Positions 35,129-43,389 of a stretch of 64,000 bases of DNA are shown piece by piece (the stretch's first letter is position 1; each line of letters opens with the position of its first letter). The stretch covers positions 62,001 to 126,000 of the forward strand of contig JAJDAT010000025.1 of assembly GCA_029261715.1 (NCBI GenBank). The letters are read 5' to 3'. A program made the translations under genes and the position numbers. Origin of the DNA: Nitrospinia bacterium (lineage in GTDB: Bacteria > Nitrospinota > Nitrospinia > Nitrospinales > JAJDAT01). Under the pieces are notes generated by a model that was not told the origin of the DNA, made no database searches, and saw only the letters and a list, made by a program, of their open reading frames with translations.

Positions 35129-35587
35129 TTATACTTTTAACTTCTTAAAAAAAGTTTTATTGAGATTTTCTAATCTACGAAAAAGGATATTTAAAAATTG
35201 ATCTTTGATTTTAGTTTCTATTTCTGCGCCCAAATGAGCAATCAAGTCTGCGTTTAATTTTAACGCAGTAGACGGGATTTCGGCAAACACATTAGTTGTG
35301 CGCTTTAAGTCATTTGCAAACGAAATATCACCAAAAACAGAGCCTGGTTTTAAATTAGCTAGCTTCCCGTTGGGGTTAGAGCTTTTATTAACATAAACAA
35401 AACCCTTTAATAAGATATAAAGCGCTTTCTCTTTCTGTCCTTCCATCACAAAAGGTTTTCCTGCTGGCCGACTTATAATATAAGTCTCCACATCGGAAAT
35501 TTTATCGATTTCAGCATCTGTAAAACTCTTAAAAAAAGAAATTTTATGGAGAAGCTTAACCAAATCTGGTTTACTTATTTTTTTCAT
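35129..35587 (-). CDS. Cyclic-nucleotide-binding-domain protein, paralogue
   Basis: A 152-residue paralogue of the neighbouring gene, in the same orientation. The phosphate-binding cassette reads GSVFGDISFANDLKRTTNVFAE, where Asp replaces the conserved Glu and Lys-Arg replaces Pro-Arg, so nucleotide binding may be altered. The C-terminal helix again runs KDQFLNILFRRLENLNK with no DNA-binding domain. It precedes the second copy by 45 bases. The divergence of the cassette suggests functional specialisation of the two copies. Confidence 0.8.
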   Translation of the reverse strand: MKKISKPDLVKLLHKISFFKSFTDAEIDKISDVETYIISRPAGKPFVMEGQKEKALYILLKGFVYVNKSSNPNGKLANLKPGSVFGDISFANDLKRTTNVFAEIPSTALKLNADLIAHLGAEIETKIKDQFLNILFRRLENLNKTFFKKLKV

Positions 35588-35842
35588 TACGAAAGCGGAA
35601 GGGTCTATTAACCAAAAAGAAATCCAATGAATATCTAGAAGAATACTAGATTATAACGATAAGTTTATACTTTTCAACGCTTAATGTATTTTTAATAGTT
35701 TTTTTTAATATCTGGTTTTTTTTGATCAGTTTAGGTTTTTTCTTTTTTTTAAATTTGATTTTTTAATGCGCTTAAGTCGCTTAAAGTCAATGTGTTTGGC
35801 CAAGAATAAAGGATAGTCACTAATGTTTCGAGTTTTAAGTTA

Positions 35843-36589
35843 ATGCGAAGAATAAAAATAATCATAGAATATGACGGACGAGCTTATTGTGGATGGCAGG
35901 TTCAACTTAATGGCATTGCAATACAGGAAAAAATCCAAAAAGCCCTGGAAAAAATCCTAAAAAATAAGACAACCGTAATAGCTTCGGGTAGAACTGACGC
36001 AGGCGTTCATGCCGAAGCCCAGGTAGCTCATTTTAGAACCGAATCTAAAATGACAACGTTTCAACTTCTAAAAGCTCTGAATTCAGCTTTACCAAATGAT
36101 ATTTCGATAAAAGACGTTTGTGATGTGTCGCCAAATTTTCATTCAATAGCTTCGGCTAAAAAGAAAATTTACCGTTATTCTATATTAAACCGTGATTTTC
36201 CATCCGCTTTAAACTTTGGAAGAGTGTGGTACATAGAGCGTGCTCTAAATGTTGAAGCAATGATAATAGCGGCAAAGTGTTTAGAAGGAGAACATGACTT
36301 TACATCTTTTCGAGCTTCCGGTTGTGGCGCCAATAGCCCCGTTAAACGAATTTTCAAAATTTGGTTTGAAACTCAAGATGGTTGGATAAATATTTTTTTT
36401 GAGGGGAGCGGGTTTTTGAAATATATGGTGAGGAATATAATGGGGACCCTAGTATTAGTTGGAAGAAATAGGATGGAACCTCAAGAAGTAGAAAAGATCT
36501 TAAAGGCAAAGAATCGAAAAATTGCAGGGCCTACCGCTCCTCCTCAAGGTTTATGCCTTGTTAGCGTCGAATACTATGAAGAGTCGTAA
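35843..36589 (+). CDS. truA: tRNA pseudouridine(38-40) synthase
   Basis: A 248-residue TruA. The catalytic Asp52 lies in SGRTDAGVHA, and other family signatures are visible: YDGRAYCGWQ near the start, YRYSILNRDFPSALNFGRVWY in the middle and FLKYMVRNIMGTLVLVG near residue 190. TruA modifies uridines in the anticodon arm of many tRNAs. The length is normal. It is alone between divergent and convergent neighbours; the cNMP genes run away from it. Confidence 0.95.
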   Translation: MRRIKIIIEYDGRAYCGWQVQLNGIAIQEKIQKALEKILKNKTTVIASGRTDAGVHAEAQVAHFRTESKMTTFQLLKALNSALPNDISIKDVCDVSPNFHSIASAKKKIYRYSILNRDFPSALNFGRVWYIERALNVEAMIIAAKCLEGEHDFTSFRASGCGANSPVKRIFKIWFETQDGWINIFFEGSGFLKYMVRNIMGTLVLVGRNRMEPQEVEKILKAKNRKIAGPTAPPQGLCLVSVEYYEES

Positions 36590-36655
36590 TACTATTCTCC
36601 GCGAGGTTGCTATTTTCAGCCAAAATAAAGCTCGCGTAAACTTCCTATCGACGAA

Positions 36656-36762
36656 TTATTTCAACGTTTTATTCACTTCTGATAGAAAGTAATCAATATC
36701 TAACGGTTTGGTAACATAGGATTGAACCCTAGATCCAGAGCTCTATTTTTGTCCATTTCCAT
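36656..36762 (-). pseudogene. Remnant of a response-regulator receiver domain
   Basis: On the minus strand an ATG at 36762 opens MEMDKNRALDLGFN, which after a single-base frame change near 36722 continues YVTKPLDIDYFLSEVNKTLK and stops at 36656. This is the last 35 or so residues of a CheY-like receiver domain: the ALDLGFN helix, the conserved Lys-Pro after strand 5, and the final helix. The phospho-acceptor Asp region is missing. It is directly downstream of the nitroreductase stop. It looks like a decayed gene tail left by deletion. Confidence 0.55.
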
Positions 36763-36774
36763 TTTATTTCTAAG

Positions 36775-37380
36775 TCAAAAACCGTTTTCAACCACTAACT
36801 CACTTAGCGGTAATTGTCCGGGTTTTGGCCATGATTCCTTTGTGCCTTTACCAATGGCCACCATCGGACCCATTACATGATCTTCAGGTAGATTTATAAG
36901 TTCTGCAACTTTATCGATGTCAAAACCGATCATGGGACAGGATTCGTAACCCATAGCCTTGGCGGCCAGCATCAGAGTTTGCATGGCCATGCCAATAGAT
37001 CGCTGAGCTTCGTCGCGTTGTAACCATTCACGCCCTTCATGAAAAGGCGCCATCCAACCGACCAGCAAGTCCGAAACTTCTTTTGGAGCATTTATCCAAT
37101 AGCGTTCAGGGTTTTTCTTCCACGCGTTAAAGTCGGCTGTCATAAGAATAAGTAGGGAAGCATCGGTTATTTGAGCTTGATCGTTGCCAAACTCAGTGCG
37201 TATTTTTTGGCGTAGATTAGGATCGCGCAAAATTACGAATCGCCAATGTTGGATATTGAAGCTAGTAGGAGCCTGAATTGTGGCCTCAAGAAGTTTGGTT
37301 TCCTCCTCTGCAGTTAATTTATGTTGAGCGTCATAATGTTTAATAGCGCGTCGTTGGTAAATGGCATCAAATGTGTCCAT
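36775..37380 (-). CDS. Nitroreductase-family flavoprotein
   Basis: A 201-residue classical nitroreductase-like protein. It starts DTFDAIYQRRAIKHYD, with the double Arg that binds FMN, then QAPTSFNIQHWRFVILRD (about 43-57) and a C-terminal helix with GMAMQTLMLAAKAMGYESCPMIGFDIDKV. It probably reduces nitroaromatics, quinones or flavins with NAD(P)H; substrate unknown. I start it at ATG 37380 because GGAG lies seven bases upstream; a TTG two codons earlier is closer to that site and unlikely. Confidence 0.85.
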   Translation of the reverse strand: MDTFDAIYQRRAIKHYDAQHKLTAEEETKLLEATIQAPTSFNIQHWRFVILRDPNLRQKIRTEFGNDQAQITDASLLILMTADFNAWKKNPERYWINAPKEVSDLLVGWMAPFHEGREWLQRDEAQRSIGMAMQTLMLAAKAMGYESCPMIGFDIDKVAELINLPEDHVMGPMVAIGKGTKESWPKPGQLPLSELVVENGF

Positions 37381-37526
37381 ATACAATCTCCTTTATGTTG
37401 CTTGATTTTAGTATCTAATTAGATTTTACCTTATTTAGTTCTTCAGATGGATTCTTCGTTGGTAATATCAACTTGAAAATTATACCCGTTTGTTGAGTGT
37501 CCTACTGTCACTACTTTAGGTCTCCT

Positions 37527-37555
37527 TTGGCAAATTATAGCAGTTATGCTATTAT
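37527..37555 (+). promoter_or_regulatory. Sigma-70-like promoter ahead of the lipoprotein gene
   Basis: TTGGCA at 37527-37532, 17 bases, and TATTAT at 37550-37555, preceded by TG one base upstream (extended -10). The likely transcription start, about 37562, leaves a leader of about 118 bases before the ATG at 37680. Confidence 0.5.
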
Positions 37556-37679
37556 TGAAAGCCAAAAATTTGTTTACTGAAGAAGCGATATACCTAGTGA
37601 TTAAAGAAAAGCATTAATATTCAGACTTAATGGATCTAATCCAATTTTATTTTGTTTGTGTTTGAGGGGAAACTAAATT

Positions 37680-38248
37680 ATGAGAATTGTAGCCTGGTAT
37701 TTCGCAATTTTTTTTTGTGTGTGTCTTCAGGTTGTGCACATCAAATTTCTTTCCAAGAAATAGATTATTCGATTGGAACTGAGAAAAATGACGCTGGGTT
37801 GACAGTTGTAATGGATAGTCAGACTTTGAATAGGAAGGTGAGGATTAAGTCGTTTATGACAGGGATTGCGCATAGTTGGGATGCTGAGCCTGGGCAAATG
37901 GTGAAACAAGTGGCAGATATTGAGTTCTCTCAAATGTTTAAGGAATACAGGTTCTTGAAAGTTTACCCAGAAACGCCACTTCAAATTACTTTAGAAATAA
38001 CGATCCCCAAATATGACTTTTCCGGTTTTCAGGCAACTTTTATATTACGCGCAAAGGCCTATGGCAAAGATAAAGAAGTATTGTTTGACAATTCCTATAC
38101 TGAAGTAGGTATTAGTCAGGGGGCAAAAATGTTTTGGGGAGGTCCATTTGGAATGAAATCAGCCGTTAAGCAATCTTCACTTGATGCATTGAAAAAAATA
38201 TTTACATCTCTGCGTCAGGACCTGGTTAAGGCACTATTGCCGAGCTAA
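37680..38248 (+). CDS. Lipoprotein interrupted by a poly-T frameshift
   Basis: The ATG at 37680 has GAGGGGA ten bases upstream and opens a signal peptide, MRIVAWYFAIFF, but in this frame it soon leaves the conserved reading frame. Inserting one T in the nine-T run at 37708-37716 would give a perfect lipoprotein signal (LCVSSGC) joined to a long open frame ending at 38248. In the second frame the mature part has about 170 residues and pattern MDSQTLNRKVRIKSFMTG. Either a sequencing indel or slippage-driven phase variation explains this. Function unknown; it resembles small envelope lipoproteins. A promoter lies about 118 bases upstream. Confidence 0.65.
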
Positions 38249-38306
38249 GTATTTTTTACGAAAAAAAATAACGGATGGATTTATCTATTACCTGATAGAA
38301 AAACTT

Positions 38307-39491
38307 CTATTCTCTTACCAGGTGGTTATGGTATTGCTCATAAAAATCTCGAACGCTTTCATACTCATCGATTGATCTTTCATCGAGCTCTTTTTTAATT
38401 TTTACGAGGAAGGACGTTTCATTGACTTTTTTTGCTCCGGCCAAACTGGCGTTTACCAATATTGGAGCTGATAAAAGAAAAGCTGGGTTTAAAAAAATAT
38501 CGGCTGTTCTGCCAACAAGATTTCTAACCGATGAAGAACCCATGAATGGAATAACAATATAAGGTCCTGAAGGAACTCCATGATATCCAAGCGCCTGAGT
38601 CATGTTTTCATTGACAGGTTTTAAATCAAACTCCTGATCGGCTACGTCGAATATCCCACCTAAACCAACGGTTGAGTTTATCAGGAATCGACCAACTACT
38701 CTTCCAGATTTGTCAATATCTCCCTGTAGCAGGCTACTTACAAGGTTTATAGGCATTGAAATATTATCAAATACGTTCCTGATGGCGACACGCATTTCAT
38801 CTGGCATAACCGATTTATAACCATGAGCTACATGTCTAGTAAAGTAATTATAAACCTGGTTGTTGAAATTGAATACAGCTCTATTATGGTTTTCAAACGG
38901 ATCCTCCAGCTTTGGATAATCTTCGGCGAAGGGATCTTCAGGGGCTTCGTAGGATTGATCTTCTGCATTGGGATCTAATCCAAATATGTCGTCAAATGGA
39001 TCTAGATTATCGTTTTCATTTATTTCAGAATCCCGAACTTTGATTTCGGGTAGGACAACGGATCGATAATCTTCAACAACACGTTTAGCGAAGTAATGTC
39101 TGGTCTTATCGTTTCGTTTAAAGACAAATCTGTTACGCTCTTCAATTGGGGGGGGAGGGGCAACAGATACGGTGTTAAATGGAGCATTTAACTGCTGATA
39201 GGTTAGAGGAAACTTTTCATAATGGCTGTCTTCGAAAAAATTCTGATTTGAGTTATTATATTTATTTAAACTTAGGTGACCGGAACTTGAATGACTAGAG
39301 AATCGATTGTTTATACTGTTAACAAAATATTTTTCATTAGAATTTTCAAAATTGCTGTAGAAATAATTTTTGGGGGTAAAATGAATGCCTGAAAAGGTAG
39401 AAGCAGAAGTCCATTGAGGAACAAAGAATGAATTGAGAAAAATTCCTATACCTAATAGAGTTCGCCCTAATGCTTTATTAAACAACGCCAT
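38307..39491 (-). CDS. mlaA: MlaA/VacJ outer-membrane lipid-asymmetry protein with unusual N-terminal extension
   Basis: A 394-residue protein whose C-terminal 200 residues (about 195-394) are a clear MlaA domain: DPFENHNRAVFNFN near the start, RFLINSTVGLGGIFDVA and PYIVIPFMGSSSVRNLVG further on. MlaA removes misplaced phospholipids from the outer leaflet and passes them to MlaC. Before this is an unusual 190-residue segment: a signal-like helix without lipobox Cys, an Asn/Ser/Tyr-rich part, then a degenerate copy of the MlaA start (FVFKRNDKTRHYFAKRVVEDYRSV). The ATG lacks a strong ribosome site. No other mla genes are nearby. Confidence 0.85.
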   Translation of the reverse strand: MALFNKALGRTLLGIGIFLNSFFVPQWTSASTFSGIHFTPKNYFYSNFENSNEKYFVNSINNRFSSHSSSGHLSLNKYNNSNQNFFEDSHYEKFPLTYQQLNAPFNTVSVAPPPPIEERNRFVFKRNDKTRHYFAKRVVEDYRSVVLPEIKVRDSEINENDNLDPFDDIFGLDPNAEDQSYEAPEDPFAEDYPKLEDPFENHNRAVFNFNNQVYNYFTRHVAHGYKSVMPDEMRVAIRNVFDNISMPINLVSSLLQGDIDKSGRVVGRFLINSTVGLGGIFDVADQEFDLKPVNENMTQALGYHGVPSGPYIVIPFMGSSSVRNLVGRTADIFLNPAFLLSAPILVNASLAGAKKVNETSFLVKIKKELDERSIDEYESVRDFYEQYHNHLVRE

Positions 39492-39694
39492 ATTTAACCA
39501 AGAAAATCCTATAAAGAAAATATTGTAACATCTTTATGTTAGAATATCATCTTTGGGATTTATTAAAATAGAATTTTCTGAGCCTGAATTGAAATTCATG
39601 ATATTGGGTCTTCTTTTGGTGTCTGGAAATGGTTCTTCCCGAAACAAACTACGAATTAAGTCCTAATATTTTAATTTATTCAGGAAAATAAATC

Positions 39695-40444
39695 ATGTCG
39701 CAAATTGATGAAAAGTTGGTTCCACATCCCCATTTAAAACAGTTTTACTCTAAAGAGAGCGGAAGAGAGGAGTTTGTTAATAAAATTTTTGACGATACAG
39801 CCTCAAAGTATGATCCCGTAAATAATATTTTATCGCTTGGTTCAGGAGTAAGGTATCGAAAACAAGCTTTGATTCGCTCTGGATTGTCCTCCGGGATGGA
39901 TGTTCTTGATATAGCAACTGGTACGGGAATGGTCGCAACGTCGGAGCTATCAATTGTTGGAGCAAAGGGAAGTGTTATAGGGCTAGATCGAAGTTACAAT
40001 ATGTTGACCGAAGTAGGAGGTAAATTGAATATCCCTTTAATTCAGGGGGATGCGAATGTATTGCCTTTTGCCGACGATTCTTTTGATTTTGTTACTATGG
40101 GCTATGCATTGCGTCATGTGGACGATTTGAAAGGAACATTTAAGGAATATTTTAGAGTCTTAAAACCGGGAGGGACTTTATTGATTCTTGAGCTAATGAG
40201 ACCTACAAATAAAGTGATTTATCAAATGGTCAAGTTATATTTTAGTGTAATGATTGCAATAATTTCAATTCCTGGAATTGGCGGCAAAAATGAAGGCAAG
40301 CTTATTCAGTATTATTGGGACACCATTGATAAATTTGTAAGTTCGGATATATTAATAGAAACTCTTTCTGAAACCGGATTTGGAAAAGTGAAGGCTCATC
40401 AGATTGTTAATGTTTTTACTGAATTTACAGCCGTAAAAACATAA
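39695..40444 (+). CDS. UbiE/MenG-like SAM methyltransferase
   Basis: A 249-residue class I methyltransferase. The SAM-binding motif VLDIATGTGMVA is near residue 72, with Asp-rich FADDSFDFVTMGYALRHV near 127 and LKPGGTLLILELMRPTN near 155, typical of UbiE/COQ5/MenG. It could methylate a quinone precursor or, in this location, an aryl-polyene head or tail; xanthomonadin clusters carry methylases. It is divergent from mlaA and converges with the chorismatase gene. Cluster membership is inference from location. Confidence 0.78.
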   Translation: MSQIDEKLVPHPHLKQFYSKESGREEFVNKIFDDTASKYDPVNNILSLGSGVRYRKQALIRSGLSSGMDVLDIATGTGMVATSELSIVGAKGSVIGLDRSYNMLTEVGGKLNIPLIQGDANVLPFADDSFDFVTMGYALRHVDDLKGTFKEYFRVLKPGGTLLILELMRPTNKVIYQMVKLYFSVMIAIISIPGIGGKNEGKLIQYYWDTIDKFVSSDILIETLSETGFGKVKAHQIVNVFTEFTAVKT

Positions 40445-40494
40445 CCCTAGTTGCATTTACGGGGGAGGGCGTTCGAGTTTTCTGAGATTAATAA

Positions 40495-41520
40495 TTAATC
40501 CAAACTGTTTACGGACCAAACTCCTTCAACTTCCAAAAGTAATTCTTTACGACAAATATCTCCAATAAGGTATAGCTTCGATTCGACTCCCGTCATCTGC
40601 TCCTCCATTGCATCCTTAATTAAAGGGAATAAAGCTACATCCTTTATATAAGTTTTGACTATGGAAGCGTCTTCGATTTCTAATTTCTCAACGTCTTTGT
40701 TCATGACAGAGGCACAATTATTGAGCAAAGAATCCAAATTTTTTTGAATTTCTTGTGACTGCATTAAAGGATTTTCAAGGTGGCAACTTTTGTGACCGAT
40801 AATACTTGCCGTTCCTGCTAAATATAAATGTTTGCTTGATCCCCAATCCATATATGTGGCGCGGGCAAAAGAAGGGCTCCGCTTTCCATATACCATAGGA
40901 TATTGATAGGCGCTGACTTGTCGCGGGTTTTCGATATGACTTCCACTGTGATTTCGAGCTGCAATGAAATTAATGGTGAGTGGGCCACTTTGAGATCCAA
41001 CAGCAGAGGCAGCGGGGAGGTGGTTGTGTATTGCTTGGTATTTTTCAGAAAAGGCATCGTGTCTTCCTGAACAAAAAAGTTTATATCTTTCAATACCATT
41101 GGTTACTTGATTTATATTTGGGAAGTAGTTCCAACAACGAACTAAATAAGGAAATTGCTTTTGGTCAAGGAATTCGAAAACTTCTTTATAGGCACGAAAT
41201 GCCAGCTTTTCTAAGCCATCATTTTTAGTTTCTTTAAAGCTTATCGATCCAAACACCATTTCTGAATTGGCGGCGTAATAAATATTCTCATATTGATTAA
41301 CTTCGTGTCGCAAACTAGAAGTCCAGACTTCCACCAAGGGTTCATTTCCGACTTGAGGAAGGGAGACTGGGATTTGTAGATAGTCCTTTGGTGCAGAAGT
41401 AGAGGTCTCCCTACCATAGAAAACAGTAGCTAAAATATTGTTACTGCTTGTAGAAAATTCTTTAAAGTCTCTTTCTGGAACAAGAGTCACAGATAGACTT
41501 GTAGTTTTAGTTACTTTCAT
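40495..41520 (-). CDS. Chorismatase (FkbO/Hyg5/XanB2 family)
   Basis: A 341-residue chorismate-cleaving enzyme. Family signatures are visible: RCWNYFPNIN (about residue 110), ERYKLFCSGRHDAF (about 125-138), LPAASAVGSQSG near 150, ENPRQVSAYQYP and YGKRSPSFARA (about 180-205), and LAGTASIIGHKSCH (about 220-235). In Xanthomonas the homologue XanB2 turns chorismate into 3- and 4-hydroxybenzoate; FkbO and Hyg5 make a dihydroxy acid or 3-hydroxybenzoate. It would supply the aromatic starter of the neighbouring aryl-polyene pathway. I start at ATG 41520; an upstream TTG/GTG in frame is possible. Same direction as, and 29 bases after, the halogenase-like gene. Confidence 0.88.
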   Translation of the reverse strand: MKVTKTTSLSVTLVPERDFKEFSTSSNNILATVFYGRETSTSAPKDYLQIPVSLPQVGNEPLVEVWTSSLRHEVNQYENIYYAANSEMVFGSISFKETKNDGLEKLAFRAYKEVFEFLDQKQFPYLVRCWNYFPNINQVTNGIERYKLFCSGRHDAFSEKYQAIHNHLPAASAVGSQSGPLTINFIAARNHSGSHIENPRQVSAYQYPMVYGKRSPSFARATYMDWGSSKHLYLAGTASIIGHKSCHLENPLMQSQEIQKNLDSLLNNCASVMNKDVEKLEIEDASIVKTYIKDVALFPLIKDAMEEQMTGVESKLYLIGDICRKELLLEVEGVWSVNSLD

Positions 41521-41549
41521 CACCAAAATCTCAAGTTGAATCAGATTAG

Positions 41550-42848
41550 CTACATTGACATAGAAAAATTATCTTTTACTTTTGGTTTTCGGCGTTTATA
41601 AGCGCCCCAATTTTCTTTCCATCGAACGCAGAAATTTATGTAATAGAGAATTTTAAATAAAAATAATTGAATGTCGATACTATTTTTGCGATAGAGGTCT
41701 CCAGCGAGCATGGATAATACAGCCTCTTCAATGCCAAAAATATTTCTAGGGTTCATAAATAAATTTCGCATTGCAGGTTGAGTCATTCTATAGATAAACC
41801 AAGAGAGAGTTTTAAGGCCTTGCTTGCTTTTACGTACATATTCTCTTTTCGTACTCGACAATTTTGGAGTTCCATTTAAAGTCGCTTCGATCACATCTAT
41901 TGCGTTAATTGCGCTAGTCATGGCCAGATGGACGCCGCTTGAAAAAATAGGATCGATGAAGGCGAAGGAGTCGCCAATCAAAATATGATTTTCACCCACT
42001 AAGTGATCTGAATAATAAGAATAGTTTCCAGTTGCTCTTGTCTCAATTGTCATCTTAGCGTTTTTCATACGCCTAGTAACGTCTGGCGAGCCGGAAATTG
42101 TATCCCATAAGAATTTGTCTAAATCTTTTCCGCAGTTTTGTAAATAACTTGGTGTGCAAACCGCTCCGACGCTCATAGTTCCATCAACTAATGGAATCAT
42201 CCAAAACCAGCCATTGTCAAACCAGTAGATGCTTATATTACCTTCATCTTCGCCTTGCAGTCTTTCGACATTTTCAAAATGGCTAAAAATGGCTGAGCTT
42301 TTATGAAACCGATTGTTTTTCCTCGTTCCCAGTTTTTTTGCTAAAAAAGAATCTCGTCCTGTTGCATCCACAATGTATCGAGCTTTCCATTCAATGGGGT
42401 CGCCATTACAATTTTCAGCGGTAATTAAACGCATTCCATTAGAATCTAAATCCACATCTGTAACGCGCATCTCTTCGAAAACTTGTGTCCCTTTATCTCT
42501 GCTGTTAGACAAGAGAATGTGGTCAAATTCGGCGCGTCGAACTTGATAGGCGATTGGATGATTCTTATCTTTAGCGCCTTTAAAATAATAAGTTACATTT
42601 GCGCCATTGTGATATTGGGAAACAAACTCAGCTCCTCTTTTAAGCATTCCAATTTTTTCAATTTGATCCCTTACTCCGAGCTTGTCAAAAATAGGTAAGC
42701 TTAATGGGAGTAGAGACTCACCAATGTGGAACCTAGGGTGTTTATCTTTATCAAGAAGAACCACCTTCCAACCCTTTTCAGATAGTAAGGTAGAAATAGT
42801 AGAGCCTGCCGGTCCACCTCCAATTACTAATATGTCACATTGATTCAT
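41550..42848 (-). CDS. FAD-dependent halogenase/oxidoreductase-like protein
   Basis: A 432-residue flavoprotein. N-terminal GGGPAGSTIS (about 10-19) binds FAD, PRFHIGESLLP (about 40-50) is typical of phenolic halogenases and relatives, and NGWFWMIPLVDG near 214 contains the WxWxIP halogenase motif that excludes oxygenation. GDSFAFIDPIFSSGVH (about 282-297) closes the FAD site. Homologues sit in xanthomonadin and flexirubin clusters, where brominated or chlorinated aryl polyenes occur. Halogenase activity is inference; it could be an oxidase. It is the first gene of a two-gene minus-strand unit with the chorismatase and divergent from the ACP operon. Confidence 0.82.
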   Translation of the reverse strand: MNQCDILVIGGGPAGSTISTLLSEKGWKVVLLDKDKHPRFHIGESLLPLSLPIFDKLGVRDQIEKIGMLKRGAEFVSQYHNGANVTYYFKGAKDKNHPIAYQVRRAEFDHILLSNSRDKGTQVFEEMRVTDVDLDSNGMRLITAENCNGDPIEWKARYIVDATGRDSFLAKKLGTRKNNRFHKSSAIFSHFENVERLQGEDEGNISIYWFDNGWFWMIPLVDGTMSVGAVCTPSYLQNCGKDLDKFLWDTISGSPDVTRRMKNAKMTIETRATGNYSYYSDHLVGENHILIGDSFAFIDPIFSSGVHLAMTSAINAIDVIEATLNGTPKLSSTKREYVRKSKQGLKTLSWFIYRMTQPAMRNLFMNPRNIFGIEEAVLSMLAGDLYRKNSIDIQLFLFKILYYINFCVRWKENWGAYKRRKPKVKDNFSMSM

Positions 42849-43077
42849 TTATTTGCTCGTACAAGAATGAAATTTAATAAAAAACTTAAGGATAAAATTT
42901 TGAAATATAGGAACTTGAGTGTGGGGCAAATATTTGAATCTTATTAGAAAAAGTGTCCCTAATGTGTTATTTTTACGCTACATTTGGTGGTCCAATATTT
43001 GAGGATTATAGCATGATTTATATTCATGTAAAATTGACATTTCAATAGTTCGTAAGTAGTTAAATAACTGGATTTAT

Positions 43078-43086
43078 TGATATAAT
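43078..43086 (+). promoter_or_regulatory. Extended -10 promoter for the aryl-polyene operon
   Basis: TG-A-TATAAT at 43078-43086 is a full extended -10 element. No good -35 is seen, as is common for extended -10 promoters. The expected transcript start near 43093 is about 25 bases before the ACP start codon. Confidence 0.5.
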
Positions 43087-43117
43087 GGGAACTACTTCCC
43101 AATATTAAGGAATTATT

Positions 43118-43381
43118 ATGGCAGGGTTAACCGTATTCGAAAAAGAAGTCTCTAAATTGATGGTGGAAAATCTAAACCTAACCATTAACTTTGAAGATAT
43201 AGACCCAGATAAACCTCTTTTTAATGATGGGTTAGGCTTAGATTCTATCGATGCATTAGAATTATCTCTAGCTATTTCACAGAGGTATGGGCTTGAAATT
43301 AAATCGGATGACAAAAATATTAAACATCTTTTTTCTTCTTTACGAAACTTAAGCAAACATATTGAAGAAAATAAAGTATAA
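43118..43381 (+). CDS. Acyl carrier protein
   Basis: An 87-residue ACP with the phosphopantetheine site GLDSID at residues 40-45; Ser43 is the attachment residue. The rest has the four-helix, acidic pattern of the family. It would carry the growing aryl-polyene chain. Only one ACP is visible, while aryl-polyene clusters generally have two, and no phosphopantetheinyl transferase is nearby. First gene of the long plus-strand operon; AAGG lies a few bases before the ATG, and an extended -10 promoter lies just upstream. Confidence 0.93.
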   Translation: MAGLTVFEKEVSKLMVENLNLTINFEDIDPDKPLFNDGLGLDSIDALELSLAISQRYGLEIKSDDKNIKHLFSSLRNLSKHIEENKV

Positions 43382-43389
43382 GAGGCAAA

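Noticed and set aside
37652-37679. TTG-initiated start at 37652 for the lipoprotein body
   Set aside because: No ribosome site and no signal peptide in that frame; the ATG at 37680 with GAGGGGA and a lipoprotein signal shows the original start lay in the other frame.
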